Position numbers and translations under genes: made by a program
Notes under the pieces: generated by a model
The model's database searches: none
What the model saw: the letters and a program-made list of their open reading frames with translations, nothing else
What the model was told of the DNA's origin: nothing
In this document: one piece after another, positions 53,581 through 61,974 of the stretch
Layout of the letters: each line of letters begins with the position of its first letter
Numbering within the stretch: position 1 is the first letter of the stretch
Assembly: GCA_025210525.1 (NCBI GenBank)
Contig: JAOARP010000047.1
Coordinates: 1 to 64,000 of the forward strand
Origin: Marinisporobacter sp.
GTDB lineage: Bacteria > Bacillota > Clostridia > Peptostreptococcales > Thermotaleaceae
Reading direction: 5' to 3'
DNA: 64,000 bases

Positions 53581-54387
53581 CTATAATTTAACAATTTCCT
53601 CATAGACCTTATCACAAATAGAATTTTCTATTTTTAGATCATTCCAAAGTTCTTGTGCTTTTATGGCTTGACCTACTAACATGTAAAGTCCATTTACAAT
53701 TTTTAATCCATTTTCCTTTGCATCTCTTAAAAATAAAGTTTCCTGTGGGTTGTAGATTAAATCAATAGCCGTATGAAAATTTAAAAGATCTTCCTTTTTC
53801 ACTGGAGAAGCGTCTACATGAGGATACATTCCGCAAGGAGTACAATTAATAATCAACTCATATCCTTTTAAATTTTTTATCTCCTCATAAGATATGATTT
53901 CAAATTCTTTATACTTTCCTTTACCCTTATGAACATCCCTACTTACTATAGTAATTTCTTTTATTGCTTCATCTAAAAGGTACTGAATCACCGCCTTTGA
54001 AGCCCCTCCTGTACCTAACACTAGAGCCCTTTTATTTTTAATTTCAATATGATTTGTATGAAGCATCATTCCAAATCCATAATAATCTGTATTATATCCA
54101 ATGGTTTTTCCATCTTTGAAGCATATGGTATTTACTGCACCAATCCTCTTTGCTTCTTGTGATAGTTCATCTAAATACTTCATCAACTTTACCTTATAAG
54201 GAATAGTTACATTTACACCCCCTATCTCTAGTGCTTTTAAACCACATAATGCATCCTTTAGATTTTCTTTTTTAATTTCAAACAAATGATAATATCCGTC
54301 TCTTTTTAATTCCTTTAGGATAATTTCATGGATCTTAGGAGAAAAGCTATGGGTTAATTTTTCTCCTATCAAACCGTAAAGTTTCAT
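53581..54387 (-). CDS. aroE: Shikimate dehydrogenase
   Basis: A 269-residue NADP-dependent enzyme, fourth shikimate step. LTHSFSPKIHEIIL (shikimate-binding serines), VTIPYKVKLM with catalytic Lys, NTDYYGFGMML with catalytic Asp, and GTGGASKAVIQYL nucleotide loop. ATG at 54387 after AGGTGGGAG. Confidence 0.95.
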   Translation of the reverse strand: MKLYGLIGEKLTHSFSPKIHEIILKELKRDGYYHLFEIKKENLKDALCGLKALEIGGVNVTIPYKVKLMKYLDELSQEAKRIGAVNTICFKDGKTIGYNTDYYGFGMMLHTNHIEIKNKRALVLGTGGASKAVIQYLLDEAIKEITIVSRDVHKGKGKYKEFEIISYEEIKNLKGYELIINCTPCGMYPHVDASPVKKEDLLNFHTAIDLIYNPQETLFLRDAKENGLKIVNGLYMLVGQAIKAQELWNDLKIENSICDKVYEEIVKL

Positions 54388-54399
54388 ATTCGCTCCCAC

Positions 54400-55521
54400 C
54401 TATCTATTATGTTCTTTGTAATTCCCTAGCATTTGAAAAAAGCTACTTCCCTTTTTAATCAAATCAATAGATTTCCTTACAACCTCTTCATTTAAATTGC
54501 CCTGAAAGTCTATATAAAAGAAATATTCCCATGATTTATTAATCATTGGTCTAGATTCTATTTTTAACATATTTAGCCCATTTTCTGCAAAATATCTTAA
54601 AATACTATATAAAGCTCCAGCCCTGTGAGGAGTTGCTACTACTACACTAATTTTATTACTATTTATATGAAGTTCTAAGTTCTTTCCGATAATAATAAAT
54701 CTTGTATAATTATTTCTATTATAATTGATATTAGATTCAATAATATCTAAATCATATAACTTAGCTGCCTTATCACTGGCTACAGCAGCTTTCACTTTTG
54801 TATTTTCATCCTTTATGAGCTTCGCACTCATTGCAGTATTTTTATAAGGGATTAATTTAAGATTTTCATATTTTTTGAAGAACTCACTTGACTGACTAAA
54901 TGCCTGAGGATGAGAATATACTTCTTTTATATCCTCTATTTTTGTTCCTTTTACCCCTAATAAATGATGCTCTACCTTTATACTTTTCTCCCCGATAATA
55001 TAAAATCCATATTGCCTTAAAAGATCATACACTTCTGCAATACCACCTGTAGAAGAATTTTCAATAGGTAATACCCCATAATGGATTTCATCATTCTTTA
55101 AGCTTTCAAATATATCCTTAAATTCACGAACATTTTTTCTAGTAACCTTTTCTCCAAAGTATTCTATAAGGGCTTGTTCACTAAAAGAACCTTCCACTCC
55201 TTGAAATCCTACAATCACTGACTTCTCTTTTTTTTCCTTTTCCTCTTTAACAATTTTTAGTTGTTCTTTTTGAACCCCTCTACTAATTTCCATCAACTTT
55301 TTGAAAAATTCTTCTGTTGCTTCTTGCAAGGACTTATTTTTAAGCTGCTCAATATTTTTCTTTATCACTTCAGTTTCTCTGTCTTTATGAAATATAGGCA
55401 TATGATTTCTTTTTTTGTACTCAGCAATTTTTAATACAGTTTCCATGCGTTTTTCAAAAAGCTTTACCATTTCTTGATCAATATAATCAATTTCATTCCT
55501 TAACTTATCTAAATCATCCAT
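54400..55521 (-). CDS. pheA: Chorismate mutase-prephenate dehydratase (P-protein)
   Basis: A 373-residue bifunctional enzyme, chorismate to phenylpyruvate. Residues 1-90 are an AroQ-type mutase (LDKLRNEIDYIDQEMVKLF), 115-290 the dehydratase (HPQAFSQSSEFF, LPIENSSTGGIAEVYDLL, YTRFIIIGK with the catalytic Thr-Arg-Phe), and 300-373 an ACT domain (HRAGALYSILRYF, IESRP) that binds phenylalanine for feedback control. ATG at 55521 overlaps the aroC end by 13 bases; a longer frame runs into aroC without a ribosome site. Confidence 0.95.
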   Translation of the reverse strand: MDDLDKLRNEIDYIDQEMVKLFEKRMETVLKIAEYKKRNHMPIFHKDRETEVIKKNIEQLKNKSLQEATEEFFKKLMEISRGVQKEQLKIVKEEKEKKEKSVIVGFQGVEGSFSEQALIEYFGEKVTRKNVREFKDIFESLKNDEIHYGVLPIENSSTGGIAEVYDLLRQYGFYIIGEKSIKVEHHLLGVKGTKIEDIKEVYSHPQAFSQSSEFFKKYENLKLIPYKNTAMSAKLIKDENTKVKAAVASDKAAKLYDLDIIESNINYNRNNYTRFIIIGKNLELHINSNKISVVVATPHRAGALYSILRYFAENGLNMLKIESRPMINKSWEYFFYIDFQGNLNEEVVRKSIDLIKKGSSFFQMLGNYKEHNR

Positions 55522-56609
55522 CCTATCCCATCCTTTTCCATTAGCAAATCTAATAAAGCTATTGCTGCTGCTGCTTCTACTACCGGTACTGCTCTTGGTA
55601 CAATACAAGGGTCATGTCGCCCTTCTATTTCTATATTTATATTTTCTTTTTTTTCTATATGAACACTTCTTTGCATTTTTCCAATAGAAGGTGTGGGCTT
55701 AAGTGCTACTTTAAAAATAATGGGCATACCATTACTAATTCCTCCAAGGATTCCTCCATTATTATTCGTAAAGGTTTTTATTTCATCATCTTCTATAAAA
55801 TATTCATCATTCGCCTCTGAACCTTTCATCTTTGTAATAGAAAATCCTTCTCCAAACTCAACCCCTTTAACCCCTGGGATAGAAAATAACATATGAGAAA
55901 GTTTGCTTTCTATAGAATCAAAAAATGGAGAGCCTACTCCTACTGGAAGGTTAATAATAGCAGTCTCTATGATTCCTCCTACAGAATCTAATTCAGCCTT
56001 TGCTTTTAAAATAGTTTCTTTCATAACACTTCCTTTTTCATGATCTATAACAGGAAATTCTTTATAGGTTAATTCTTTCAAAAGTTCTTCTTTTACATTT
56101 ACGTCATGGAAGCTTTCTTCTTCAATAGTTCCTATGCCTTTTATGTGACTTCCAATCTTTATATTCTTTTTTTCTAAAATTTGTTTTGCTATTGCTCCTG
56201 CAAAAACAAGAGGTGCTGTTATTCTTCCTGAAAAATGTCCTCCCCCTCTATAATCGTTGGCTCCAAAATATTTTACATATCCTGTATAGTCAGCATGACC
56301 AGGTCTCATCATAGACTTTGTTTTTTCATAATCTTTTGATCGTTGATTTGTATTGTATATAACAGCACAAAGGGGCGTTCCTGTAGTTTGATCATTAAAA
56401 TATCCACTCAATATTTCAAATTGATCCTTTTCTTTTCTTGATGTAGTAAGCTTACTTTTTCCAGGTGCTCTTCTTTGCATTTCTCTATTGATTTCCTCTA
56501 CATCTAAGGTTATGCCTGCTTTAAGTCCATCTATAACAACACCAATACCTTTTCCGTGGGATTCTCCGAAAATAGAAACCTTTATGCTATTTCCCCATAT
56601 ACCGCTCAT
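55509..56609 (-). CDS. aroC: Chorismate synthase
   Basis: A 366-residue FMN-dependent enzyme, last shikimate step. FGESHGKGIGVVIDG, MRPGHADYTGYVKYF and IEIEGRHDPCIVPRAVPVVE are the three family signatures. ATG overlaps aroA's end by 23 bases; CTAGGAGG precedes it. Confidence 0.96.
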   Translation of the reverse strand: MSGIWGNSIKVSIFGESHGKGIGVVIDGLKAGITLDVEEINREMQRRAPGKSKLTTSRKEKDQFEILSGYFNDQTTGTPLCAVIYNTNQRSKDYEKTKSMMRPGHADYTGYVKYFGANDYRGGGHFSGRITAPLVFAGAIAKQILEKKNIKIGSHIKGIGTIEEESFHDVNVKEELLKELTYKEFPVIDHEKGSVMKETILKAKAELDSVGGIIETAIINLPVGVGSPFFDSIESKLSHMLFSIPGVKGVEFGEGFSITKMKGSEANDEYFIEDDEIKTFTNNNGGILGGISNGMPIIFKVALKPTPSIGKMQRSVHIEKKENINIEIEGRHDPCIVPRAVPVVEAAAAIALLDLLMEKDGIGWMI

Positions 56610-57885
56610 TAATTTGTCCTCCTAGTTTTTCAAAATCTTGCCAAAACCTTGGATAAGATTTTTTCACTGCATCACTATTTTGTATGATTACAGGCTCGCT
56701 ACATTTTATAGAGGCAATGGCTAAAGCCATAGCAATACGATGATCATTCCAGCTATCAACAACTCCACCCTTTAATTTTTCTCTTCCATGAATCTCTAAT
56801 CCATCTTCTAATTCTTTTATGTCTGCACCTAATTTACTTAATTCTGTTGCCATAGCCTTTAATCTATCCGATTCCTTTATACGAAGTCTTGCTGCATTGA
56901 CTATTTTTGTTGTTCCCTTGCTAAGAGATCCTAAAACAGCAAGGATCGGCACTAAATCAGGGCATTGAGATGCATCAATAATCATTCCTTTTGTTGTTGA
57001 CTCATTTACCTTTACAAAGTCATTATGAATAGCTATATCTGCTCCCATTTTCCCTACAATATCTAAAATGGCTTTATCCCCTTGTAAAGAAGCTATATTT
57101 AAATCTTCACATTTTAAAGCTTTCCCTAATATTCCTGCTACAATAAAGAATGCTGCTTGTGAAAAATCTCCTTCTACACGATGATTATTCGCCTTATATT
57201 TTTGATTTCCTTTGATGATAAACTCTTCATAGTTATTGTTTTCGATCTCTATATCAAATTGTTTTAGCATATCTAGCGTTAGATCTACATATCCCTTAGA
57301 CTCAAGTTCTGTTGTAATAATGATTTTAGAGTCTCCCTTAAGAAGAGGCAGTACAAATAAAAGACCTGTTATAAACTGTGAACTAATATTTCCTTTCATT
57401 TTAAATATCCCAGGTTTTAAAATTCCCTCTATGCTTAAAGGTAATTTTCCTTCATTATTTGAATACGCTATATTTTGCTCTTCAAATATTTTGTAATAAG
57501 TATCAAGGGGACGCTCCACAAGCTTTCCTCTTCCTGTATAAGTCACCTTATCTCCTAATAACCCTGCCATGGGAATTAAAAATCTAATAGTGGAACCGGA
57601 CTCCTTACAGTCAATTTCATCATTTAATAAGTTTAATTTTCCTTTTCCTTGGATATGCACAGTACAGATACCATTTTCATCTGCTTCTGAATTTTTTGCT
57701 GTAATCCCAAAGGATTTCATGGCTTCTAATGTTGCAATAATATCATCAGAAAATGCAATATTTTCTATAAGGCTTTCTCCTTCTGAAAGAGCTGCACAAA
57801 TAATCGCTCTGTGACTCATACTTTTAGATGGAGGTATTTTTACATCTCCCTTTAATGGGGATGGGTTAATTTCTACATACTTCAC
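56587..57885 (-). CDS. aroA: EPSP synthase
   Basis: A 432-residue enzyme, sixth shikimate step. PPSKSMSHRAIICAAL, ESGSTIRFLIPMAGL and RLRIKESDRLKAMATEL are the phosphoenolpyruvate and shikimate contacts. Start is GTG after GAGGAG (spacing 9). Confidence 0.96.
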   Translation of the reverse strand: MKYVEINPSPLKGDVKIPPSKSMSHRAIICAALSEGESLIENIAFSDDIIATLEAMKSFGITAKNSEADENGICTVHIQGKGKLNLLNDEIDCKESGSTIRFLIPMAGLLGDKVTYTGRGKLVERPLDTYYKIFEEQNIAYSNNEGKLPLSIEGILKPGIFKMKGNISSQFITGLLFVLPLLKGDSKIIITTELESKGYVDLTLDMLKQFDIEIENNNYEEFIIKGNQKYKANNHRVEGDFSQAAFFIVAGILGKALKCEDLNIASLQGDKAILDIVGKMGADIAIHNDFVKVNESTTKGMIIDASQCPDLVPILAVLGSLSKGTTKIVNAARLRIKESDRLKAMATELSKLGADIKELEDGLEIHGREKLKGGVVDSWNDHRIAMALAIASIKCSEPVIIQNSDAVKKSYPRFWQDFEKLGGQINERYMGK

Positions 57886-57901
57886 AATCTCAAGCTCCTC
57901 T

Positions 57902-58957
57902 CTATATAAAGGCTACAATATCTTTTTTATAAATTTTTTTAATAAGGCTTTCTCCTACTTTTTTTATCAATATAATATTCATATATTGCCCTTTATTTTT
58001 CTTATCAAGTCCAATGGTTTTAATAATTTCTTCTTGATCCATAGCTGGCATCTCGTAGGGCAGATGGTATTTACAAAGTATTTCTTTTATACAGTCCGAT
58101 GTTTTCTTATCTGTTATTCCTAAAGCCTCACCTTTTTTTGTTATATGATACATGCCTATTGCCACAGCTTCTCCATGGGTATATTTTTCATACTTATAAT
58201 GTTTCTCTACTGCATGGCCTAAGGTATGACCAAAGTTTAAAAGCATTCTTTCTCCTGTATCTAATTCATCCCTCTCGACGATGCTTTTTTTAATATGACA
58301 ACAGGTATAAATAATCTGTTCTATATGTTCAAACAATTCTTCATCATTATATTTTAGTAAATCATCAAAAAGCTTCTTATTTCTTATACAACCATATTTA
58401 ATGACCTCTGCCATACCATCAGAAAAAACTCTCTTATCTAGTGTTTTCAATACATCAGGATCTATAAACACAGCTTTTGGATGATAAAAATTCCCTACTA
58501 AGTTTTTCCCTTTAGGAAGATTCACAGCTACCTTTCCTCCTACACTACTATCAATTTGAGCTAAAAGGGAGGTTGGAATTTGTATAAATGGGATTCCCCT
58601 TAGGAGTGTTGCCGCTGCAAACCCTGTTAAATCTCCTACAACACCACCCCCAAAAGCTATAATTAAATCCCCTCTAGTAATTTCAAATTCTAACAACTTA
58701 TTGTATACATGTTGTAATACATCCATTGATTTACTTTTTTCTCCAGGCTCCAGGACAATCATCTTTATTTCAAAATCATTATCTAATTGTTTCTTAATTC
58801 TTGCTCCATATAATTTTTCTACATGAGTATCTGTAATGATTGCTATTTTTTTATTTTGATATATTTTCTTGATTTTTTCTCCAATGTGATTTAAGATTCC
58901 TTTTTGAATCAATATTGGATAATTTTTTTCTGGAAGATTTACCTTTAATGTTGGCAT
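57902..58957 (-). CDS. aroB: 3-dehydroquinate synthase
   Basis: A 351-residue NAD- and metal-dependent enzyme, second shikimate step. GGGVVGDLTGFAAATLLRG, IPTSLLAQIDSSVGGKVAVN and LLNFGHTLGHAVEKHY are present. Overlaps tyrA by 13 bases. Confidence 0.96.
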   Translation of the reverse strand: MPTLKVNLPEKNYPILIQKGILNHIGEKIKKIYQNKKIAIITDTHVEKLYGARIKKQLDNDFEIKMIVLEPGEKSKSMDVLQHVYNKLLEFEITRGDLIIAFGGGVVGDLTGFAAATLLRGIPFIQIPTSLLAQIDSSVGGKVAVNLPKGKNLVGNFYHPKAVFIDPDVLKTLDKRVFSDGMAEVIKYGCIRNKKLFDDLLKYNDEELFEHIEQIIYTCCHIKKSIVERDELDTGERMLLNFGHTLGHAVEKHYKYEKYTHGEAVAIGMYHITKKGEALGITDKKTSDCIKEILCKYHLPYEMPAMDQEEIIKTIGLDKKNKGQYMNIILIKKVGESLIKKIYKKDIVAFI

Positions 58958-59805
58958 TTTTTAATAAATTCCTCTCTTTTTATTCTTGCATCCTCAAATA
59001 TATTTTCTAGCCCTTCATAATCTTTATTCATTATAGCATTTTTCATATTTTTAACATATTTTTCAAATTCCTCTATTTTTTCTATTGTATTTTCTTGATT
59101 ATCTATTAAAAGATCCGCCCAAAGCCTTCCATTAAGTCTTGCCACTCTTGTAGCATCTCTAAAGCTTCCTGCTACAAATAGATGGGTATCCTCCTTTACG
59201 CCTTTCATCAATGCTGCTGCCATAATGTGAGGTAATTGACTTGTATAAGCCATCACTTCATCATGCTTTTTAGCACTGATCTTCATGATATTCTTACAAC
59301 CTATTCCTTTTACCATTTTTTCTATTAATGCGATATTTTCTTTTTTATTCTCTTCAGTAGGAGTAAGAATATAGTTTGCACCTATAAATATATCCTTTGA
59401 TGCAAAGGCTAATCCCTTATATTCTCTTCCTGCCATAGGATGCCCACCAATAAAATCTAAATCGTCTCTTAAAAAGCTATTGATCTCTTTTATTAATGTT
59501 TCTTTTGTACCTCCTACATCTGTAATGATGGCTCCTGATTTAAAAAAATTCATATTCTCTTTTATAAACTTTGTCATCAATGCTGGATATACACATAAAA
59601 TAACTAAATCCGAATCCTTTAAAGGAATTTTTGCATCTGTATATCCCTGATCAATAAAACCCTTCCTTTGGGCGATTTCAATAGCCTCTTTATTTATATC
59701 TACTGCCCACAAGTTTTTAGGTTTCAATTCTTTTAGTGCCATAGCATAAGAACCACCAATAAGCCCTAATCCCACTATCGTAATATTAAAGTCAAACCCC
59801 TCCAA
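58945..59805 (-). CDS. tyrA: Prephenate dehydrogenase
   Basis: A 286-residue NAD enzyme making 4-hydroxyphenylpyruvate for tyrosine. GLGLIGGSYAMALKEL is the nucleotide loop, GGHPMAGREYKGLAFA the catalytic histidine block, and YTSQLPHIMAAALMKG the second. No ACT domain. Start is uncertain: TTG at 59805 is preceded by GAGGTGG, a few bases after the aroF stop; a longer frame starting within aroF (59847) lacks a site. Confidence 0.92.
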   Translation of the reverse strand: MEGFDFNITIVGLGLIGGSYAMALKELKPKNLWAVDINKEAIEIAQRKGFIDQGYTDAKIPLKDSDLVILCVYPALMTKFIKENMNFFKSGAIITDVGGTKETLIKEINSFLRDDLDFIGGHPMAGREYKGLAFASKDIFIGANYILTPTEENKKENIALIEKMVKGIGCKNIMKISAKKHDEVMAYTSQLPHIMAAALMKGVKEDTHLFVAGSFRDATRVARLNGRLWADLLIDNQENTIEKIEEFEKYVKNMKNAIMNKDYEGLENIFEDARIKREEFIKKCQH

Positions 59806-59818
59806 AGGAACCACCTCA

Positions 59819-60832
59819 CTATATTTTTTTATTTTCAATAGCTGCAATTTTCTTTAATGTTTTTGTTAGTGAATCGAATCTTTTAGGTGTTATAGATTGT
59901 TGCCCATCACATCTTGCATTAGATGGATCATTATGGACTTCAATCATTAACCCATCAGCACCAACAGTAATAGCAGCTTTTGCAAGAGGTTCTACTAACC
60001 ACCAAAGTCCCCCTGCATGACTTGGATCTACAATTACTGGTAAATGACTCAATTTCTTTATTACAGGAATAGCACTTAAATCTAATGTGTTTCTTGTATA
60101 TTTTTCAAAGGTTCTTACCCCTCTCTCACAAAGGATTACTTTCTCATTTCCTTCAGACATAATATATTCAGCAGCCATTAACAATTCTTCGATGGTTGCA
60201 GACATTCCTCTCTTTAGTAAAATAGGCTTATCTGTTTTCCCTACTTCTTTTAAAAGATCAAAGTTTTGCATATTCCTTGCACCAATCTGAATAACATCTA
60301 CATCTTCTACAAAACGATCAATGTAATCTGTCGTCATAAGCTCTGTTACAATAGGAAGTCCTGTCTTTTCTCTTGCTATCTTTAATAATTCAAGTCCTTC
60401 TTCTCTCAAGCCTTGGAAACTATATGGAGAGGTTCTTGGTTTAAATGCCCCTCCCCTTAAGAAGGTTGCTCCTGATGCTTTTACTTCTTTTGCGATAGTT
60501 ACGATTTGTTCTTCATTTTCTACAGAACAAGGTCCTGCAATAAGAGCTAACTTTTCTCCTCCAATACTACTATTTCCAATAGTTATTACAGAATCTTCTG
60601 GATGAAAAAGTCTATTTACCTTTTTGTAAGGTTCTTGTACATGCATTAATTTTTCAACATATCTATTCGCCTGGATCAAATCTGGATCAATCTTACTTGT
60701 ATCTCCTACAAGCCCTAATATTTGTCTATTTTCTCCTATTGTTTCATACACTTCACATCCTAAGCTTTCCATCTTTCTTTTGATTTTTTCAATTTCTTCT
60801 TGTGCTGTTTTTGGTCTAATTACAATTACCAT
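59819..60832 (-). CDS. aroF: 3-deoxy-7-phosphoheptulonate synthase (DAHP synthase)
   Basis: A 337-residue enzyme, first step of the pathway. It has an N-terminal ferredoxin-like regulatory domain (1-70, MVIVIRPKTAQEEIEKIKR), as in the Thermotoga enzyme where Tyr and Phe inhibit it, then the barrel with AGPCSVENEEQI, LRGGAFKPRTSPYSFQG, VDPSHAGGLWW. ATG at 60832 after GGGAGG. First enzyme gene of the operon, right after the attenuator. Confidence 0.96.
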   Translation of the reverse strand: MVIVIRPKTAQEEIEKIKRKMESLGCEVYETIGENRQILGLVGDTSKIDPDLIQANRYVEKLMHVQEPYKKVNRLFHPEDSVITIGNSSIGGEKLALIAGPCSVENEEQIVTIAKEVKASGATFLRGGAFKPRTSPYSFQGLREEGLELLKIAREKTGLPIVTELMTTDYIDRFVEDVDVIQIGARNMQNFDLLKEVGKTDKPILLKRGMSATIEELLMAAEYIMSEGNEKVILCERGVRTFEKYTRNTLDLSAIPVIKKLSHLPVIVDPSHAGGLWWLVEPLAKAAITVGADGLMIEVHNDPSNARCDGQQSITPKRFDSLTKTLKKIAAIENKKI

Positions 60833-60854
60833 TGTTATCCCTCCCATTTTTTTG

Positions 60855-60887
60855 TAAAAAAAAGAAGACTCATCCAATGAGTCTTCT
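60855..60887 (-). terminator. Attenuator terminator in front of aroF
   Basis: Minus strand AGAAGACTCAT / ATGAGTCTTCT with a 3-base loop, then eight T (60855-60862). It lies between the leader peptide stop and the aroF ribosome site. The word CUCAUUGGA in its left arm can instead pair with UCUAAUGAG within leader codons 42-45 (plus 60953-60961), giving a possible antiterminator. Confidence 0.9.
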
Positions 60888-60922
60888 GTTCGTCTCTACT
60901 ATAACTTTATAGCATAAAACAC

Positions 60923-61087
60923 TTATACAGAAATACATATATCTTTAATATTCTCATTAGAAAAGGTTTTTATTATTTTTTTGTAGAACAAATAGCTAGC
61001 GCTAAAGTAAAAATAGCCCCAGATAAAAAAGTAAAAACTAAAAAACATATTTTGTTCTACATTTCCCTTTCTAATAAGTTTTTCCAT
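60923..61087 (-). CDS. Aromatic-rich leader peptide of the aro operon
   Basis: A 54-residue frame with a strong GGAGG site 8 bases before ATG. Residues 15-35 read FFSFYFFIWGYFYFSASYLF plus Tyr: 8 Phe, 5 Tyr and 1 Trp among 21. It sits between a consensus promoter and a strong terminator directly before aroF. This layout is that of a transcription-attenuation leader in which ribosome stalling at Phe/Tyr (and Trp) codons lets the operon be read. A small membrane peptide is the alternative, as the stretch is hydrophobic. Confidence 0.8.
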   Translation of the reverse strand: MEKLIRKGNVEQNMFFSFYFFIWGYFYFSASYLFYKKIIKTFSNENIKDICISV

Positions 61088-61133
61088 TTTGTATTCCTCC
61101 AAAGATTTATTTAAAAATTATTTATAGTTTGAA

Positions 61134-61161
61134 ATTATATCAGAAAAAAATCAGATGTCAA
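61134..61161 (-). promoter_or_regulatory. Promoter of the aro operon
   Basis: Minus strand TTGACA (61156-61161), 16 bases, TATAAT (61134-61139): both hexamers perfect. Start expected near 61127, 40 bases before the leader peptide. Confidence 0.85.
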
Positions 61162-61239
61162 CAGAATACTGTATATTTTCCAATTTTTTTGAATCTTTCT
61201 TATTATTTTGTAAATTCCATATATCCCTATCATCACCTT

Positions 61240-61962
61240 TTACCTGTTTTTCAGCTTTTTCAATTCCTCTTCTGTTAATTCCTTGTACTCTCCCAGCTCT
61301 AAATCTTTATCCAATTTCAAATCTCCCATAGCAATTCTTTTTAAGTAAGTTACTTTTTTCCCGACAGATTCAAACATTCTTTTTACCTGATGAAACTTTC
61401 CTTCATAGATAGTTAATTCTATCTCTGATATTTCATCACTTTTCATAATATTTAATTCGGCTGGTAAGGTTTTATACCCATCATCTAATGTAACCCCTTT
61501 TTTAAAAGCTATTTGATCTTTATCATCTACCCTTCCCTCAATATGTGCATAATAAGTCTTTGGCACATGCTTTTTAGGCGCTAATAGCTCGTGAGAGAGT
61601 TTTCCATCATTTGTAAGAATCAGTAATCCTTCTGTATCTTTATCTAATCTTCCTACTGGGAAGGCTTCGAATATATGATAAGCTGGATCTAGTAAATCTA
61701 CTACAGTTTCAACTCTTGCGTCAAAAGTAGCTGAAATAACTCCCTGAGGTTTATTCATCATAATGTAAACAAATTCTCTGTAAACTAATTTCACACCATC
61801 AATTTCTATATGATTTTCATAAGGATCTATATGCATGCTACTATCCTTTATAACTTTTTCATCTACCTTTACTCTTCCCTTTTTAATAATACTTTTTATC
61901 TCTTTTCTAGTTCCATAGCCCATATTGCTAAGTACCTTATCAAGTCTTTGCCCCTTTGCCAT
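61240..61962 (-). CDS. RsuA-family pseudouridine synthase
   Basis: A 240-residue enzyme. S4 domain about 1-50 (RLDKVLSNMGYGTRKEIKSI), catalytic FPVGRLDKDTEGLLILTND with the active aspartate, then LTIYEGKFHQVKRMFESVG. The RsuA/RluB/RluE group; probably 16S rRNA. RBS AGGAGG. 12 bases downstream of the RsmF-like gene, so co-transcribed with it. Confidence 0.93.
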   Translation of the reverse strand: MAKGQRLDKVLSNMGYGTRKEIKSIIKKGRVKVDEKVIKDSSMHIDPYENHIEIDGVKLVYREFVYIMMNKPQGVISATFDARVETVVDLLDPAYHIFEAFPVGRLDKDTEGLLILTNDGKLSHELLAPKKHVPKTYYAHIEGRVDDKDQIAFKKGVTLDDGYKTLPAELNIMKSDEISEIELTIYEGKFHQVKRMFESVGKKVTYLKRIAMGDLKLDKDLELGEYKELTEEELKKLKNR

Positions 61963-61974
61963 AAGTACTACCTC

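Noticed and set aside
60889-61133. T-box or TRAP control of the aro operon
   Set aside because: No GGUGGNACCGCG T-box core and no run of NAG repeats; the aromatic leader peptide and terminator explain the region better.
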